Origin: Comamonadaceae bacterium
Lineage (GTDB): Bacteria; Pseudomonadota; Gammaproteobacteria; Burkholderiales; Burkholderiaceae_C
Length of the DNA stretch: 49,140 bases
Reading direction: 5' to 3'
NCBI GenBank assembly: GCA_013823485.1
Contig: PNMF01000006.1
Span: 1-49,140, forward strand
The translations under genes were made by a program, and so were the position numbers. This document shows positions 1 through 8,609 of this stretch, in pieces. Position 1 is the stretch's first letter. Each line of letters begins with the position of its first letter. The notes under the pieces were generated by a model that saw nothing but the letters and a program-made list of their open reading frames with translations, was not told the DNA's origin and ran no database searches.

Positions 1-958
1 CGGCATCGCGCACGGTCAGCAGGCGTTCCATCAGCTCCAGCGCCAGCTGGAAGTTCCAGCCCGGGGTGTCGCCCCGGCGGGCCACACCGGTCAGCAGGCT
101 GGGCAGGTAGGCGGTGACCACCGCCCCCAGCAGCACGATGACCCAGGCCACATAGAACCAGACCAGCAGGATGGGCAGCGTGGCAAAGGTACCGTAGAGC
201 ACCGAATAGGTCGGCACCGCCTTGAGGTACCAGCCCAGCAGCTGCTTGGCCAGCTCCAGGGCGGTGGCGGCAAACAGGCCGCCCACCAGCGCGTGGGTCC
301 AGCGCACCCGGGTGTTGGGCACATAGCGGTAGAGCGCAGCCAGCCCGCCGGTGACCAGCACCACCTGCAGCGAATCGAGCAGCAGCCGCACCGTGCCGGT
401 CAGGCTGCCCGGCACACCGCGCGAATACGCAATGGCATACGAGGTGACGGTGACGCTGCCGGCCAGCAGCAGCGGGCCCAGCGTGAGCACCGCCCAGTAC
501 ACCAGCACCCGCTGGGTCAGGGAGCGCGGCTGGCGCACCCGCCAGATGTCGTTGAGCTTGCGGTCGATGGTGAGGATCAGGGCCAGCGCCGTGACCAGCA
601 GCACCAGCGCACCGGCCCAGCCCATCTGCGAGGCCTTGCTCGAGAACTGGTTCAGGTAGGTCAGCACCTGCCGGGCAATGTTGTCCGGCACCAGGCTCTG
701 CACCAGCCAGCGCTGCAGCGTGACCTGCAGCCGGTCGAACATGGGGAAGGCGCTGAATACCGCCAGCGCCACGGTGAACAGCGGCACCAGCGAGATCGAG
801 GTGGTGAAGGTCAGGCTGCTGGCGGTGACGCCCAGGCGGTCTTCCCGGAAGCGCTCGCGCAGGGTCACGGCGGTGTTGCGCCAGGGGAAACTGCGCGCGT
901 TCCGCCACAGCGTGCGCAGCAGGGATTCAGCGGCGGCGAGCCGTTCGGACAGGGTCAT
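1..958 (-). CDS. YihY/BrkB-family inner-membrane protein (C-terminus beyond window)
   Basis: This gene is absent from the ORF track because it has no stop in the window. Reading back from ATG at 958 gives MTLSERLAAAESLLRTLW followed by about 300 residues in one open frame to the left edge. The product has the YihY pattern: a basic N-terminal helix, LTFTTSISLVPLFTVALAVF as a first membrane segment, then several more, including the family-typical stretch YSVLYGTFATLPILLVWFY near residue 260. The family was once called ribonuclease BN, but that activity belongs to another protein; its real role is not settled. It diverges from the DUF2069 gene across about 70 bp. The C-terminal end lies outside the window. 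Confidence 0.9.
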   Translation of the reverse strand, partial: MTLSERLAAAESLLRTLWRNARSFPWRNTAVTLRERFREDRLGVTASSLTFTTSISLVPLFTVALAVFSAFPMFDRLQVTLQRWLVQSLVPDNIARQVLTYLNQFSSKASQMGWAGALVLLVTALALILTIDRKLNDIWRVRQPRSLTQRVLVYWAVLTLGPLLLAGSVTVTSYAIAYSRGVPGSLTGTVRLLLDSLQVVLVTGGLAALYRYVPNTRVRWTHALVGGLFAATALELAKQLLGWYLKAVPTYSVLYGTFATLPILLVWFYVAWVIVLLGAVVTAYLPSLLTGVARRGDTPGWNFQLALELMERLLTVRDA

Positions 959-1027
959 CCCGGTATCATGCCAGCCCGCCCCGGACCCCCGGGAACCCCC
1001 TCGACAGCCCTCCCGGACACCCCCGCC

Positions 1028-1480
1028 ATGACCGCACCCGACGCCCGCTCCGCCATCCAGACCACCCGCTGGCTCGCGGTGGGCAGCCTGATCGGGCTGA
1101 TGGCGGTCGGACTGGCCTGGGAAATGGTCGTGGCCCCGCTGCGACCGGGCGGCTCCTGGTGGGCTCTGAAGGTGCTGCCGCTGGCCCTGCCGCTGGCCGG
1201 CCTGCTGAAGAACCGCATGTACACCTACCGCTGGGTCAGCCTGCTGGTCTGGCTCTACTTCACCGAAGGCGTGGTGCGGGCCACCAGCGGCGAGTCCGGC
1301 GCCTCCACCCTGATGGCGGTGCTGCAGACCCTGCTCTGCCTGAGCCTGTTCGTCGCCTGCGCCCTGCACGTGCGGGTGCGCCTGAAGACCGCCGGCAAGG
1401 AAGCCGTGGCGGCCGATGCGGCGGCCGCCACTGCCGAAGCCGAGGCCCGGGTCCAGCCGGCTGCACCCCGTCAACCCTGA
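1028..1480 (+). CDS. DUF2069 small membrane protein
   Basis: A 150-residue protein starting MTAPDARSAIQTTRWLAVGS. The longer ORF from 293 runs through the divergent promoter region and is not credible. Four hydrophobic segments are visible (about residues 16-36, 47-60, 67-80 and 97-112), with the DUF2069-like middle KNRMYTYRWVSLLVWLYFTEG. The tail after residue 118 is low-complexity, Ala/Glu-rich and probably cytoplasmic. Function is unknown for the family, which is common in beta- and gammaproteobacteria. The gene lies 10 bp upstream of the FAD oxidase gene and is probably cotranscribed with it. It is short and distinct from YihY, its divergent neighbour. Confidence 0.82.
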   Translation: MTAPDARSAIQTTRWLAVGSLIGLMAVGLAWEMVVAPLRPGGSWWALKVLPLALPLAGLLKNRMYTYRWVSLLVWLYFTEGVVRATSGESGASTLMAVLQTLLCLSLFVACALHVRVRLKTAGKEAVAADAAAATAEAEARVQPAAPRQP

Positions 1481-1490
1481 TCACCCCGCC

Positions 1491-2918
1491 ATGACCGCCC
1501 AGCCCCACCCCGTCGTCTCCCACCTGCAGGCCCTGGTGGGCGAGGCCCATGTGCTCACCCCGGACCGGCACGACCTCACCGCCTACGAGCAGGACTGGCG
1601 CAAACGGGCCCGGGGGCATGCCCTGGCCGTCGTGCGCCCGGGCAGCACCGCCGAGGTGGCGGCGGTGGTCAAGGCCTGCGTGGCCGCGAGTGTGCCGGTG
1701 GTGCCCCAGGGCGGCAACACCGGCCTGGTGGTCGGCTCCACGCCCGACGATTCGGGCCGGCAGGTGGTGTTGCACCTGGGCCGCATGAATGCGGTGCGCG
1801 GCATCGACACCGCCAATCTGACCATGACGGTGGAGGCCGGCTGCGTGCTGCAGGCGGTGCAGGAAACCGCCGAACGGGCCGGTCTGCTGTTCCCCCTGAG
1901 CCTGGCCGCCGAGGGCAGCTGCACCATCGGCGGCAACCTGGCCACCAACGCCGGCGGCACCCAGGTGGTGCGTTACGGCAATGCCCGCGAGCTCTGCCTG
2001 GGCCTGGAGGTGGTGACCGCGCAGGGCGACATCTGGAACGGGCTGGGCGGCCTGCGCAAGGACAATACCGGCTACGACCTGCGCGACCTGTTCGTGGGCA
2101 GCGAAGGCACGCTGGGCATCATCACCGCCGCCACCCTGAAGCTGCACCCCCAGCCGGCCGCAAGGCTCACCGCCTGGGCGGCCGTGCCCTCCATGGAAGC
2201 GGCCGTGGCCCTGCTGGCGCTGGCCCACCGGCACCTGGGCCCGGGGCTGACCGGCTTCGAGGTCATGGGCCAGTTCGCGCTCGGTCTGGTCGACCGGCAC
2301 TTCCCGCAGCTGCGGGTGCCGCTGTGGCGCGAAAGCCCGTACTGCGTGCTGCTGGAGAACAGCGACAGCGAGAGCGAGGAACATGCCCGCGCCCAGTTCG
2401 AGCGCCTGCTGGAAACCGCCCTCGAAGCCGGCACCGTGACCGACGCGGTGGTGGCCGAAAGCCTCGCCCAGGCCCAGGCGCTGTGGCACATCCGCGAGAG
2501 CATTCCGCTGGCACAGGCCGAAGAAGGCCTGAACATCAAGCACGACATCAGCATCCCGGTGTCGCGCATTCCCGCCTTCTGCACCGAGACCGATGCCCTG
2601 CTGGCCCAGGCCATTCCCGGCGTGCGGCTGGTGAACTTCGGGCACCTGGGCGACGGCAACCTGCACTACAACGTGCAGGCCCCGGTCGACGGCGACCCGA
2701 AGCGTTTCCTGGCCGAGCAGGAAACCCGGGTCAACACCCTGGTGTTCGACGCCGTGGCCCGCCACGGCGGCTCCATCAGCGCGGAGCACGGTGTGGGCAG
2801 CCTCAAGGCGGCCTGCCTGCCGCACTACAAGGACCCGGTCGCCCTGGGCCTGATGCGCGCCATCAAGACCGCCCTGGACCCGCAGGGGCTGATGAACCCG
2901 GGTCGGGTGCTGGCCTGA
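1491..2918 (+). CDS. FAD-binding dehydrogenase of the D-2-hydroxyglutarate/D-lactate type
   Basis: A 475-residue VAO-family flavoprotein. The N-terminal FAD_binding_4 domain (about 40-220) carries [13 protein letters not shown] and the flavin-contacting [12 protein letters not shown] and [10 protein letters not shown]. The C-terminal FAD-oxidase_C domain (about 225-470) carries the family motif [12 protein letters not shown] and near the end [14 protein letters not shown]. These match D-2-hydroxyglutarate dehydrogenase, D-lactate dehydrogenase and GlcD, which oxidise 2-hydroxy acids to 2-oxo acids. Sequence alone does not settle the substrate. A link with serine synthesis is possible because SerA can make D-2-hydroxyglutarate, but serC is 25 kb away. 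The ATG at 1491 gives the family's usual N-terminus; the track start at 1416 lies inside DUF2069. Confidence 0.87.
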   Translation: MTAQPHPVVSHLQALVGEAHVLTPDRHDLTAYEQDWRKRARGHALAVVRPGSTAEVAAVVKACVAASVPVVPQGGNTGLVVGSTPDDSGRQVVLHLGRMNAVRGIDTANLTMTVEAGCVLQAVQETAERAGLLFPLSLAAEGSCTIGGNLATNAGGTQVVRYGNARELCLGLEVVTAQGDIWNGLGGLRKDNTGYDLRDLFVGSEGTLGIITAATLKLHPQPAARLTAWAAVPSMEAAVALLALAHRHLGPGLTGFEVMGQFALGLVDRHFPQLRVPLWRESPYCVLLENSDSESEEHARAQFERLLETALEAGTVTDAVVAESLAQAQALWHIRESIPLAQAEEGLNIKHDISIPVSRIPAFCTETDALLAQAIPGVRLVNFGHLGDGNLHYNVQAPVDGDPKRFLAEQETRVNTLVFDAVARHGGSISAEHGVGSLKAACLPHYKDPVALGLMRAIKTALDPQGLMNPGRVLA

Positions 2919-2935
2919 ACCCGTCTTTGCGATTC

Positions 2936-2953
2936 GGGGGAAAATCCCCCTTT
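2936..2953 (+). terminator. Short GC hairpin followed by three T, weak terminator candidate
   Basis: GGGGGAAAATCCCCC forms a six-pair stem with a three-base loop, followed by TTT, 17 bases after the FAD dehydrogenase stop and 22 bases before thyA. The loop and T-run are short, so attenuation or part of a promoter is as likely as true termination. Confidence 0.35.
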
Positions 2954-2974
2954 GCCCTGGATACCCCTGCCACC

Positions 2975-3817
2975 ATGTCTGAAGCCGCCTCCCGCCCCGT
3001 GCGCTCCCAGTACGAAGACTTCATGCGCCACGTCTACACGACCGGCGTGCAGAAGACTGACCGCACCGGCACCGGCACCACCAGCGTGTTCGGCCACCAG
3101 ATGCGCTTCGACCTGAACGAAGGCTTTCCGCTGGTGACCACCAAGAAGGTGTTCCTGAAGGCGCTGATCGTGGAGCTGCTCTGGTTCCTGCGCGGCGACA
3201 GCAACGTGAAGTGGCTGCAGGAGCGCGGCTGCACCATCTGGGACGAATGGGCCCGCGAAGACGGCGACCTGGGCCCGGTGTATGGCGTGCAGTGGCGCAA
3301 CTGGCCCACGCCGGACGGCGGGCACATCGACCAGATCAGCGAGGTGGTGAAGCAGCTGCGCACCAACCCGGACTCGCGCCGCATCATCGTCAGCGCCTGG
3401 AACGTGGCCGACCTCAACAAGATGGCGCTCATGCCCTGCCACGCCTTCTTCCAGTTCTATGTGGCGCCGCCGCAGGCACCGGGCGAACGCGGCCGGCTCA
3501 GCTGCCAGCTGTACCAGCGCAGCGCCGACATCTTCCTGGGTGTGCCGTTCAACATCGCCAGCTATGCGCTGCTGACCCACATGCTGGCCCAGCAGTGCGA
3601 CCTGGACGTCGGCGACTTCATCTGGACCGGTGGCGACTGCCACATCTACAGCAACCACCACGAGCAGGTGGAACTGCAGCTCTCGCGCCAGCCCTTCCCC
3701 TACCCCACGCTGAACATCCGCCGCAAGCCGGACTCGATCTTCGACTACCAGTACGAGGACTTCGAGGTGCTCGACTACCAGCACCACCCGGCCATCAAGG
3801 CGCCGGTGGCCGTCTGA
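2975..3817 (+). CDS. thyA: Thymidylate synthase
   Basis: ThyA methylates dUMP to dTMP using 5,10-methylenetetrahydrofolate and releases dihydrofolate. The 280-residue product begins [20 protein letters not shown]; the track ORF from 2324 includes out-of-gene sequence. The catalytic cysteine lies in [12 protein letters not shown] (about Cys155), with [17 protein letters not shown] and the nucleotide-contacting [10 protein letters not shown] downstream. An insert [11 protein letters not shown] follows the catalytic strand, making it slightly longer than the 264-residue E. coli enzyme. The stop TGA shares one base with the ATG of the next gene. folA, which recycles the dihydrofolate, lies one gene downstream, so both halves of the thymidylate cycle are in one run. 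Confidence 0.97.
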   Translation: MSEAASRPVRSQYEDFMRHVYTTGVQKTDRTGTGTTSVFGHQMRFDLNEGFPLVTTKKVFLKALIVELLWFLRGDSNVKWLQERGCTIWDEWAREDGDLGPVYGVQWRNWPTPDGGHIDQISEVVKQLRTNPDSRRIIVSAWNVADLNKMALMPCHAFFQFYVAPPQAPGERGRLSCQLYQRSADIFLGVPFNIASYALLTHMLAQQCDLDVGDFIWTGGDCHIYSNHHEQVELQLSRQPFPYPTLNIRRKPDSIFDYQYEDFEVLDYQHHPAIKAPVAV

Positions 3818-4728
3818 TGCCGGCCGCCACGCTCAGCCGCCGCCAGCTCTGGGGCCTGCTGGCCCTCACGCTGATGTGGGGCGTCAACTGGCCCATGATG
3901 AAGCTGTCGCTGCAGGAGATGCCGCCGCTGTACTTCCGGGCCAGCACCATGTGCTTGGGCGCGGCCTGGCTGTTCCTGTATGTGCGTGGTCAGGGCGAAC
4001 GCATGTGGCCGCGCCGGGACGAATGGGCCACCATCGCCTGGCTCGGCCTGCCCAACGTGCTGGGCTGGCACACGCTGTCCATCTTCGGGGTGCAGGCGCT
4101 GGCTTCGGGCCGCGCGGCCATCCTGGGCTTCACCATGCCGATCTTCACCGTGCTGCTGGGCGCGCTGTTCTTCAGCGAGCGCATCACGCCCCGGGTGCGG
4201 GTGGCGGTGACCAGTGCCGGCATCGCCATCGGCCTGCTGCTGTGGCACGAGCTGCAAAGCCTCTCGGGCCGCCCGGTGGGCATCGCCTGGATGCTGGGCG
4301 CTGCCGTCTGCTGGGGCCTGGGCACGCTCATGTTCCGGCGCGCCACCTTCACGCTCTCGCCCATGGTGGTCACGGTGTGGATGCTGCTGCTGGGCAGTGG
4401 GGTGGTGTGGGCACTGGCCATCGCCTTCGAGCCGGCACCCGACGTCACCACCTTCAGCGGCGCCATGTGGGTCAGTCTGCTGTATGGCGTGCTGATCAAC
4501 TACGGCGTGGCCCAGCTGATCTGGTTCGGGCTGGCGCGCCACCTGCCGCCGGCCACCAGCGCCATGAGCGTCATGGCCATTCCGCTGGTGGGCACGCTGA
4601 GCGCCACCTTCATCGTCGGCGAGATCCCGCACTGGCAGGACTGGCTGGCCATCGGCTTCGTGATGATGGCCATTGCCAGCGTGCTGCTGCCCACGCCCGG
4701 CCGAACCGCCGCGACCTCCCGCACCTGA
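3817..4728 (+). CDS. EamA/DMT-family transporter
   Basis: A 303-residue membrane protein with about ten hydrophobic helices arranged as two EamA repeats (about 10-145 and 155-295). MWGVNWPMMKLSLQEMPPLYFRA in helices 1-2 and the second-repeat AAVCWGLGTLMFRRA are typical of drug/metabolite transporters. The substrate is unknown; family members export amino acids, nucleosides, cofactors or toxic compounds. The ATG at 3817 overlaps the thyA stop by one base (TGATG), implying translational coupling, and folA starts 3 bases after its stop. The location between thyA and folA invites a folate or nucleoside link, but nothing in the protein proves it. Confidence 0.88.
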   Translation: MPAATLSRRQLWGLLALTLMWGVNWPMMKLSLQEMPPLYFRASTMCLGAAWLFLYVRGQGERMWPRRDEWATIAWLGLPNVLGWHTLSIFGVQALASGRAAILGFTMPIFTVLLGALFFSERITPRVRVAVTSAGIAIGLLLWHELQSLSGRPVGIAWMLGAAVCWGLGTLMFRRATFTLSPMVVTVWMLLLGSGVVWALAIAFEPAPDVTTFSGAMWVSLLYGVLINYGVAQLIWFGLARHLPPATSAMSVMAIPLVGTLSATFIVGEIPHWQDWLAIGFVMMAIASVLLPTPGRTAATSRT

Positions 4729-4731
4729 ACC

Positions 4732-5232
4732 ATGGCCACCCTGCCCCGCCTGAACCTCATCCTGGCCCGCGCCGCCAACGGCGTGATCGGCCGCGACAAC
4801 CGCATGCCCTGGCACCTGCCGGAAGACCTGGCCCACTTCAAGCGCACCACCCTGGGCTGCCCGGTGGTCATGGGCCGCAAGACCTGGGATTCGCTGCCGC
4901 CGCGCTTCCGGCCCCTGCCGGGCCGGGCCAACATCGTGCTCAGCCGCGACACCACCTGGCAGGCCGACGGTGCGCAGCGCGCCGCGTCGCTCGACGAAGC
5001 GCTGGCCCTGTGCGCCGGCCAGCTCGATGTGTGGGTGATCGGCGGCGCCCAGATCTATGCCCAGGCGCTGGACCGCGCCCACACCGCGGTGGTCACCGAG
5101 ATCGGCCGCGAATTTGAGGGCGACGCCCATGCGCCGGTGTTCGGCCCCGAGTGGGTCGAGGCACGGCGCGAGACCCATGTGTCGGCCGACGGCCTGCCCT
5201 ATGCCTTCGTGACCCTGGAGCGCCGGCCATGA
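4732..5232 (+). CDS. folA: Dihydrofolate reductase
   Basis: FolA reduces dihydrofolate to tetrahydrofolate with NADPH. The 166-residue protein has the family landmarks in order: LILARAANGVIGRDNRMPWH with the substrate loop and Trp, LPEDLAHFKRTT carrying the substrate-binding acidic residue, VVMGRKTWDSLP for NADPH, GRANIVLSRD, and WVIGGAQIYAQAL with the cofactor-binding Gly-Gly. The length is normal for a chromosomal type I enzyme. Its last four bases, ATGA, overlap the queE start, so the folate genes run into the queuosine genes without a gap. Confidence 0.96.
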   Translation: MATLPRLNLILARAANGVIGRDNRMPWHLPEDLAHFKRTTLGCPVVMGRKTWDSLPPRFRPLPGRANIVLSRDTTWQADGAQRAASLDEALALCAGQLDVWVIGGAQIYAQALDRAHTAVVTEIGREFEGDAHAPVFGPEWVEARRETHVSADGLPYAFVTLERRP

Positions 5233-5870
5233 GCTACGCGGTGAAGGAAGTTTTCTACACGCTGCAGGGCGAAGGCCAGCGCGCCGGCCGCCCGGCCGTG
5301 TTCTGCCGCATGGCCGGCTGCAACCTCTGGAACGGCCGCGAGGAAGACCGCGGGACTGCTGTCTGCCAGTTCTGCGACACCGACTTCGTGGGCACCGACG
5401 GCGTGCGCGGCGGCAAGTTCGCGCAGGCCACCGAACTGGCCGCACTGGCCGCCTCGCTCTGGCCAGAAGGCCAGGGCCACCGCTACATCGTCATCACCGG
5501 CGGCGAGCCGATGCTGCAGATCGACCAGCCGCTGATCGACGCGCTGCATGCGCAGGGCTTCGAGATCGCGGTGGAAACCAACGGCACGCTGCCGGTGCCC
5601 GAGGGCATCGACTGGATCTGCGTCAGCCCCAAGGCCGGTGCCGACTGGGTGCAGCGGCGCGGGCATGAGCTGAAGCTGGTCTGGCCCCAGCCCGGGCTGC
5701 TGCCCGACGCGGTGGAAGCCATGCCCGACCTGCAGTTCGACCACTGGCTGCTGCAGCCCATGGACGGCCTGCTGCGCCAGCAGAACACCCGCCGCGCCAT
5801 CGACCTCTGCCAGGCCCGCCCGCGCTGGCGCCTCTCGCTGCAGACCCACAAGATCCTGGACATTCCATGA
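5229..5870 (+). CDS. queE: 7-carboxy-7-deazaguanine synthase, radical SAM
   Basis: QueE rearranges 6-carboxy-5,6,7,8-tetrahydropterin to 7-carboxy-7-deazaguanine on the way to preQ0 and queuosine. The 213-residue protein starts MSYAVKEVFYTLQGEG, the usual QueE N-terminus. Its cluster motif is CNLWNGREEDRGTAVCQFC, a CX14CX2C spacing instead of the general radical-SAM CX3CX2C; this long spacing is known in the proteobacterial QueE branch. VITGGEPMLQ and VETNGTLPVP are the SAM-contacting motifs. ATGA overlaps join it to folA upstream and queD downstream, so the two queuosine genes are translationally coupled. queC and queF are not in the window. Confidence 0.95.
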   Translation: MSYAVKEVFYTLQGEGQRAGRPAVFCRMAGCNLWNGREEDRGTAVCQFCDTDFVGTDGVRGGKFAQATELAALAASLWPEGQGHRYIVITGGEPMLQIDQPLIDALHAQGFEIAVETNGTLPVPEGIDWICVSPKAGADWVQRRGHELKLVWPQPGLLPDAVEAMPDLQFDHWLLQPMDGLLRQQNTRRAIDLCQARPRWRLSLQTHKILDIP

Positions 5871-6253
5871 GCACGAGTCCCACCCCTGCCCCCGCGCTGC
5901 ACGAACTCTCGCAGCGCTTCTATTTCGAGTCGGCCCACACCCTGCGCCGCACCATCGAGGCCGAGGGCAGCCGCCGGGTGCACGGCCACACCTACGAGGC
6001 CGAAGTGACGGTACGCGGCACGCCGGACGCCGGCGGCATGGTGATCGACCTGGCCTACCTGCGCCGCACCATCGCGGTGCTGCGCGACAAGCTGGACCAC
6101 CACTTCCTGGACGAGGTGGAAGGCATCGGCATTCCCACGCTGGAAAACCTCTGCAGCTACATCCGCCGCGAACTCGAACCCCAGGTGCCCGGCCTGTGTG
6201 CCGTGGCCGTCTGGCGCCAGGCCAGCGGCGACCGCTGCGCGCTGCGCTGGTGA
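5867..6253 (+). CDS. queD: 6-carboxytetrahydropterin synthase-like protein (QueD), catalytic Cys absent
   Basis: QueD makes 6-carboxytetrahydropterin from dihydroneopterin triphosphate. The 128-residue protein has the T-fold zinc histidines (FESAH, then HGH), the LDHHFLDEV segment with catalytic Asp-His, and PTLENL. In standard QueD a cysteine sits four residues before HGH (CxxxHGH). Here the segment is AEGSRRVHGHTY, with Ser at that position, and no ExxHGH glutamate either. The pterin-anchoring Glu near the C-terminus of E. coli QueD also seems replaced, the local text being AVAVWRQASGD. Cysteines occur only near the C-terminus. The operon position beside queE supports the queuosine role; I recall similar Cys-less QueD proteins in comamonads but cannot check this here. 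Confidence 0.85.
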   Translation: MSTSPTPAPALHELSQRFYFESAHTLRRTIEAEGSRRVHGHTYEAEVTVRGTPDAGGMVIDLAYLRRTIAVLRDKLDHHFLDEVEGIGIPTLENLCSYIRRELEPQVPGLCAVAVWRQASGDRCALRW

Positions 6254-6267
6254 ACCCTGAACGAAAG

Positions 6268-7038
6268 ATGCCCATGCAACTCGCCACCTGGAACGTCAAC
6301 TCGCTCGGGGTCCGCCTGCCGCAGGTGCTGGACTGGCTGGCCGCCCATCCGGTGGACGTGCTCGCCCTGCAGGAACTCAAGCTCACCGACGACAAGTTTC
6401 CGGCCCAGGCCTTTGCCGATGCCGGTTACCAGGCGCAGTGGTTCGGCCAGAAAACCTACAACGGCGTGGCGCTCATCAGCCGGACACCGGCGGCCGATGT
6501 GGTGAAGAACATTCCCGGCTTTGCCGACGAACAGTCGCGCGTGCTGTGCGCCACCATCGCCGGCGTGCGGGTCATCGGCGCCTACTTCCCCAACGGCCAG
6601 GCACCGGGCAGCGACAAGTTCGCCTACAAGATGGCCTGGCTGACCGCGCTGCGCGAGTGGGTCAAGGCCGAGATGGTCGCGCACCCGCAGCTGGTGCTCA
6701 TGGGCGACTACAACATCACCTTCGACGATGCCGACGTCTGGGACCCGGACGGTCTGCGCGAGAGCATTCACTGCACCACCGAAGAGCGCACCCACCTGCA
6801 GGCGCTCATCGGCCTGGGTCTGCACGATGCGCACCGCCTGTTCGAACAGCCCCCGAAGAGCTTCAGCTGGTGGGACTACCGCATGCTGGGTTTCCAGAAG
6901 AACCGGGGCCTGCGCATCGACCACATCCTGATCACCGATGCGCTGAAGGCCCGGGCCACGGCCTGCACCATCGACCGCGCCCCGCGCAAGAACACCCAGC
7001 CCAGCGATCACGCGCCGGTGGTGCTCACCCTGGGCTGA
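6268..7038 (+). CDS. xth: Exodeoxyribonuclease III / AP endonuclease
   Basis: A 256-residue exonuclease-endonuclease-phosphatase enzyme that cleaves DNA at abasic sites and removes 3' blocks in base-excision repair. The motifs appear in order: ATWNVNSLGVRLPQV with the metal-associated Asn, LALQELKLTDDKFP with the metal-binding Glu, GDYNITFDDADVWD with the catalytic Asp-Asn pair, and SDHAPVVLTL with the catalytic Asp-His. The start at 6268 (MPMQLATWN) leaves 14 bases after queD; a second ATG at 6274 is an equally good alternative. The gene converges on ntrC with only 6 bases between stop codons, and I see no clear terminator there. Confidence 0.93.
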   Translation: MPMQLATWNVNSLGVRLPQVLDWLAAHPVDVLALQELKLTDDKFPAQAFADAGYQAQWFGQKTYNGVALISRTPAADVVKNIPGFADEQSRVLCATIAGVRVIGAYFPNGQAPGSDKFAYKMAWLTALREWVKAEMVAHPQLVLMGDYNITFDDADVWDPDGLRESIHCTTEERTHLQALIGLGLHDAHRLFEQPPKSFSWWDYRMLGFQKNRGLRIDHILITDALKARATACTIDRAPRKNTQPSDHAPVVLTLG

Positions 7039-7044
7039 CCGGCC

Positions 7045-8571
7045 TCATTCCAGGCCCAGTTCCTGGATCTTGCGGGTGATGGTGTTGCGGCCGATGCCCA
7101 GCTTGTGGGCGGCCTCGATGCGGCGGCCCCGGGTGTTGCCCAGCGCGGTCTGGATCAGGCGGGTCTCGAAGCGCCGGGTGAGCACATCCCACACATCGGT
7201 GCGGCCGTTCTCCAGCAGGGCCAGGGCCTCGGCCTGAAGGGCTTGCTCCCAGGTCAGGCCACCGGCATCGGCCAGGGCGGCAACACCGTTCAGGCCGGCC
7301 GGCGCAGCCGCCACCGGCACGACCGCTGCCGCGGGCAATGCACCCGCCACCGGCGCCGGCAAGGCGGCACCCACCGGGTCGTCCGCGCCGCTCTGGGCCG
7401 TGGCCACGCTGCCCAGCACCTCGGGCGGCAGGTCCTTGACCTCGATCACCTGGGCCGGCGCCATCACGGTGAGCCAGTGGCACAGGTTCTCCAGCTGGCG
7501 CACGTTGCCGGGGAAGTCGAAGCTGCCCAGCAGCTTGAGCGCCGGCTCGGAAATGCGCTTGGGCTCCACACCGAGCTGCCGCGCGCTCTGCTGCAGGAAG
7601 AAGCGGGTGAGCATGGGCACGTCTTCGCGGCGCTCGCGCAGCGCCGGCAGACGCAGGCGGATCACGTTGAGCCGGTGGAACAGGTCCTCGCGGAACACGC
7701 CCTCTTTCACCCGTTGCTCTAGGTTCTGGTGGGTGGCTGCGATCACGCGGACATTGGCGCGCACCGCGCTGTGGCCACCGACCCGGTAGAAGTGCCCGTC
7801 GGACAGCACCCGCAGCAGGCGGGTCTGAAGGTCAAACGGCATGTCGCCGATCTCGTCCAGGAACAGGGTGCCGCCGTCGGCCTGCTCGAAGCGGCCACGC
7901 CGCATGGTCTGGGCCCCGGTGAAGGCGCCACGCTCATGACCGAACAGTTCGGACTCCAGCAGGTCCTTGGGGATGGCGGCGGTGTTGATGGCCACGAAGG
8001 GACCGTTGCCGCGGGGCGAATGCTTGTGCAGGGCGCGCGCCACCAGCTCCTTGCCGGAGCCGGACTCGCCGGTGATCAGCACCGTGACCTGGCTCTGCGA
8101 GAGCCGGCCGATGGCCCGGAACACGTCCTGCATGGCGGGCGCCTGGCCCAGCATTTCAGGCACGGCGCTCATGCGCTCTTCGGCCACTTCCTCGCGCTGG
8201 CTTTCTTCCACCGCGCGGCGGATCAGTTCCACCGCCTTGGGCAGGTCGAAGGGCTTGGGCAGGTATTCGAAGGCGCCGCCCTGGAAGGCACTGACCGCAC
8301 TGTCGAGGTCGGAGAACGCGGTCATGATGATCACCGGCAGACCCGGCAGCCGCTCCTTGACCTTCTCCAGCAGGTCCAGGCCGGAGCCCCCCGGCATGCG
8401 GATGTCGCTCACCAGGATCTGAGGGCCTTCCGACTCGGGCGTGTCGGCCAGCGCCCGCAGCACGTCCTGCGGATGGGTGAAGCTGCGCGTGGGCAGGTTC
8501 TCGCGCAGCAGCGCCTTCTCAAGCACGAAGCGGATCGATTGGTCGTCATCCACTATCCAGATCGGCTTCAT
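7045..8571 (-). CDS. ntrC: Nitrogen regulation response regulator NtrC
   Basis: A 508-residue sigma-54 activator. The receiver domain (1-120) has the acidic pocket VDDDQ and phospho-acceptor Asp56 in [10 protein letters not shown]. The AAA+ domain (about 140-380) carries Walker A GESGSGKE, the sigma-54 contact loop GAFTGA and [12 protein letters not shown]. An Ala/Pro/Val-rich linker precedes a Fis-type helix-turn-helix ending [20 protein letters not shown]. The start [10 protein letters not shown] is chosen over the track start at 8664 because the upstream extension overlaps ntrB. NtrB phosphorylates it under nitrogen limitation, and it then activates promoters such as that of glnA. A sigma-54 promoter and an NtrC-like palindrome lie upstream of glnA in this same cluster. 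Confidence 0.96.
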   Translation of the reverse strand: MKPIWIVDDDQSIRFVLEKALLRENLPTRSFTHPQDVLRALADTPESEGPQILVSDIRMPGGSGLDLLEKVKERLPGLPVIIMTAFSDLDSAVSAFQGGAFEYLPKPFDLPKAVELIRRAVEESQREEVAEERMSAVPEMLGQAPAMQDVFRAIGRLSQSQVTVLITGESGSGKELVARALHKHSPRGNGPFVAINTAAIPKDLLESELFGHERGAFTGAQTMRRGRFEQADGGTLFLDEIGDMPFDLQTRLLRVLSDGHFYRVGGHSAVRANVRVIAATHQNLEQRVKEGVFREDLFHRLNVIRLRLPALRERREDVPMLTRFFLQQSARQLGVEPKRISEPALKLLGSFDFPGNVRQLENLCHWLTVMAPAQVIEVKDLPPEVLGSVATAQSGADDPVGAALPAPVAGALPAAAVVPVAAAPAGLNGVAALADAGGLTWEQALQAEALALLENGRTDVWDVLTRRFETRLIQTALGNTRGRRIEAAHKLGIGRNTITRKIQELGLE

Positions 8572-8609
8572 GTGTCGGTGGTCCTTGTACGGGCGCGTGT
8601 GTGGTGTGT

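Noticed and set aside
5229-6253. preQ1 riboswitch before queE/queD
   Set aside because: Both genes start within overlaps with their upstream neighbours, leaving no leader.
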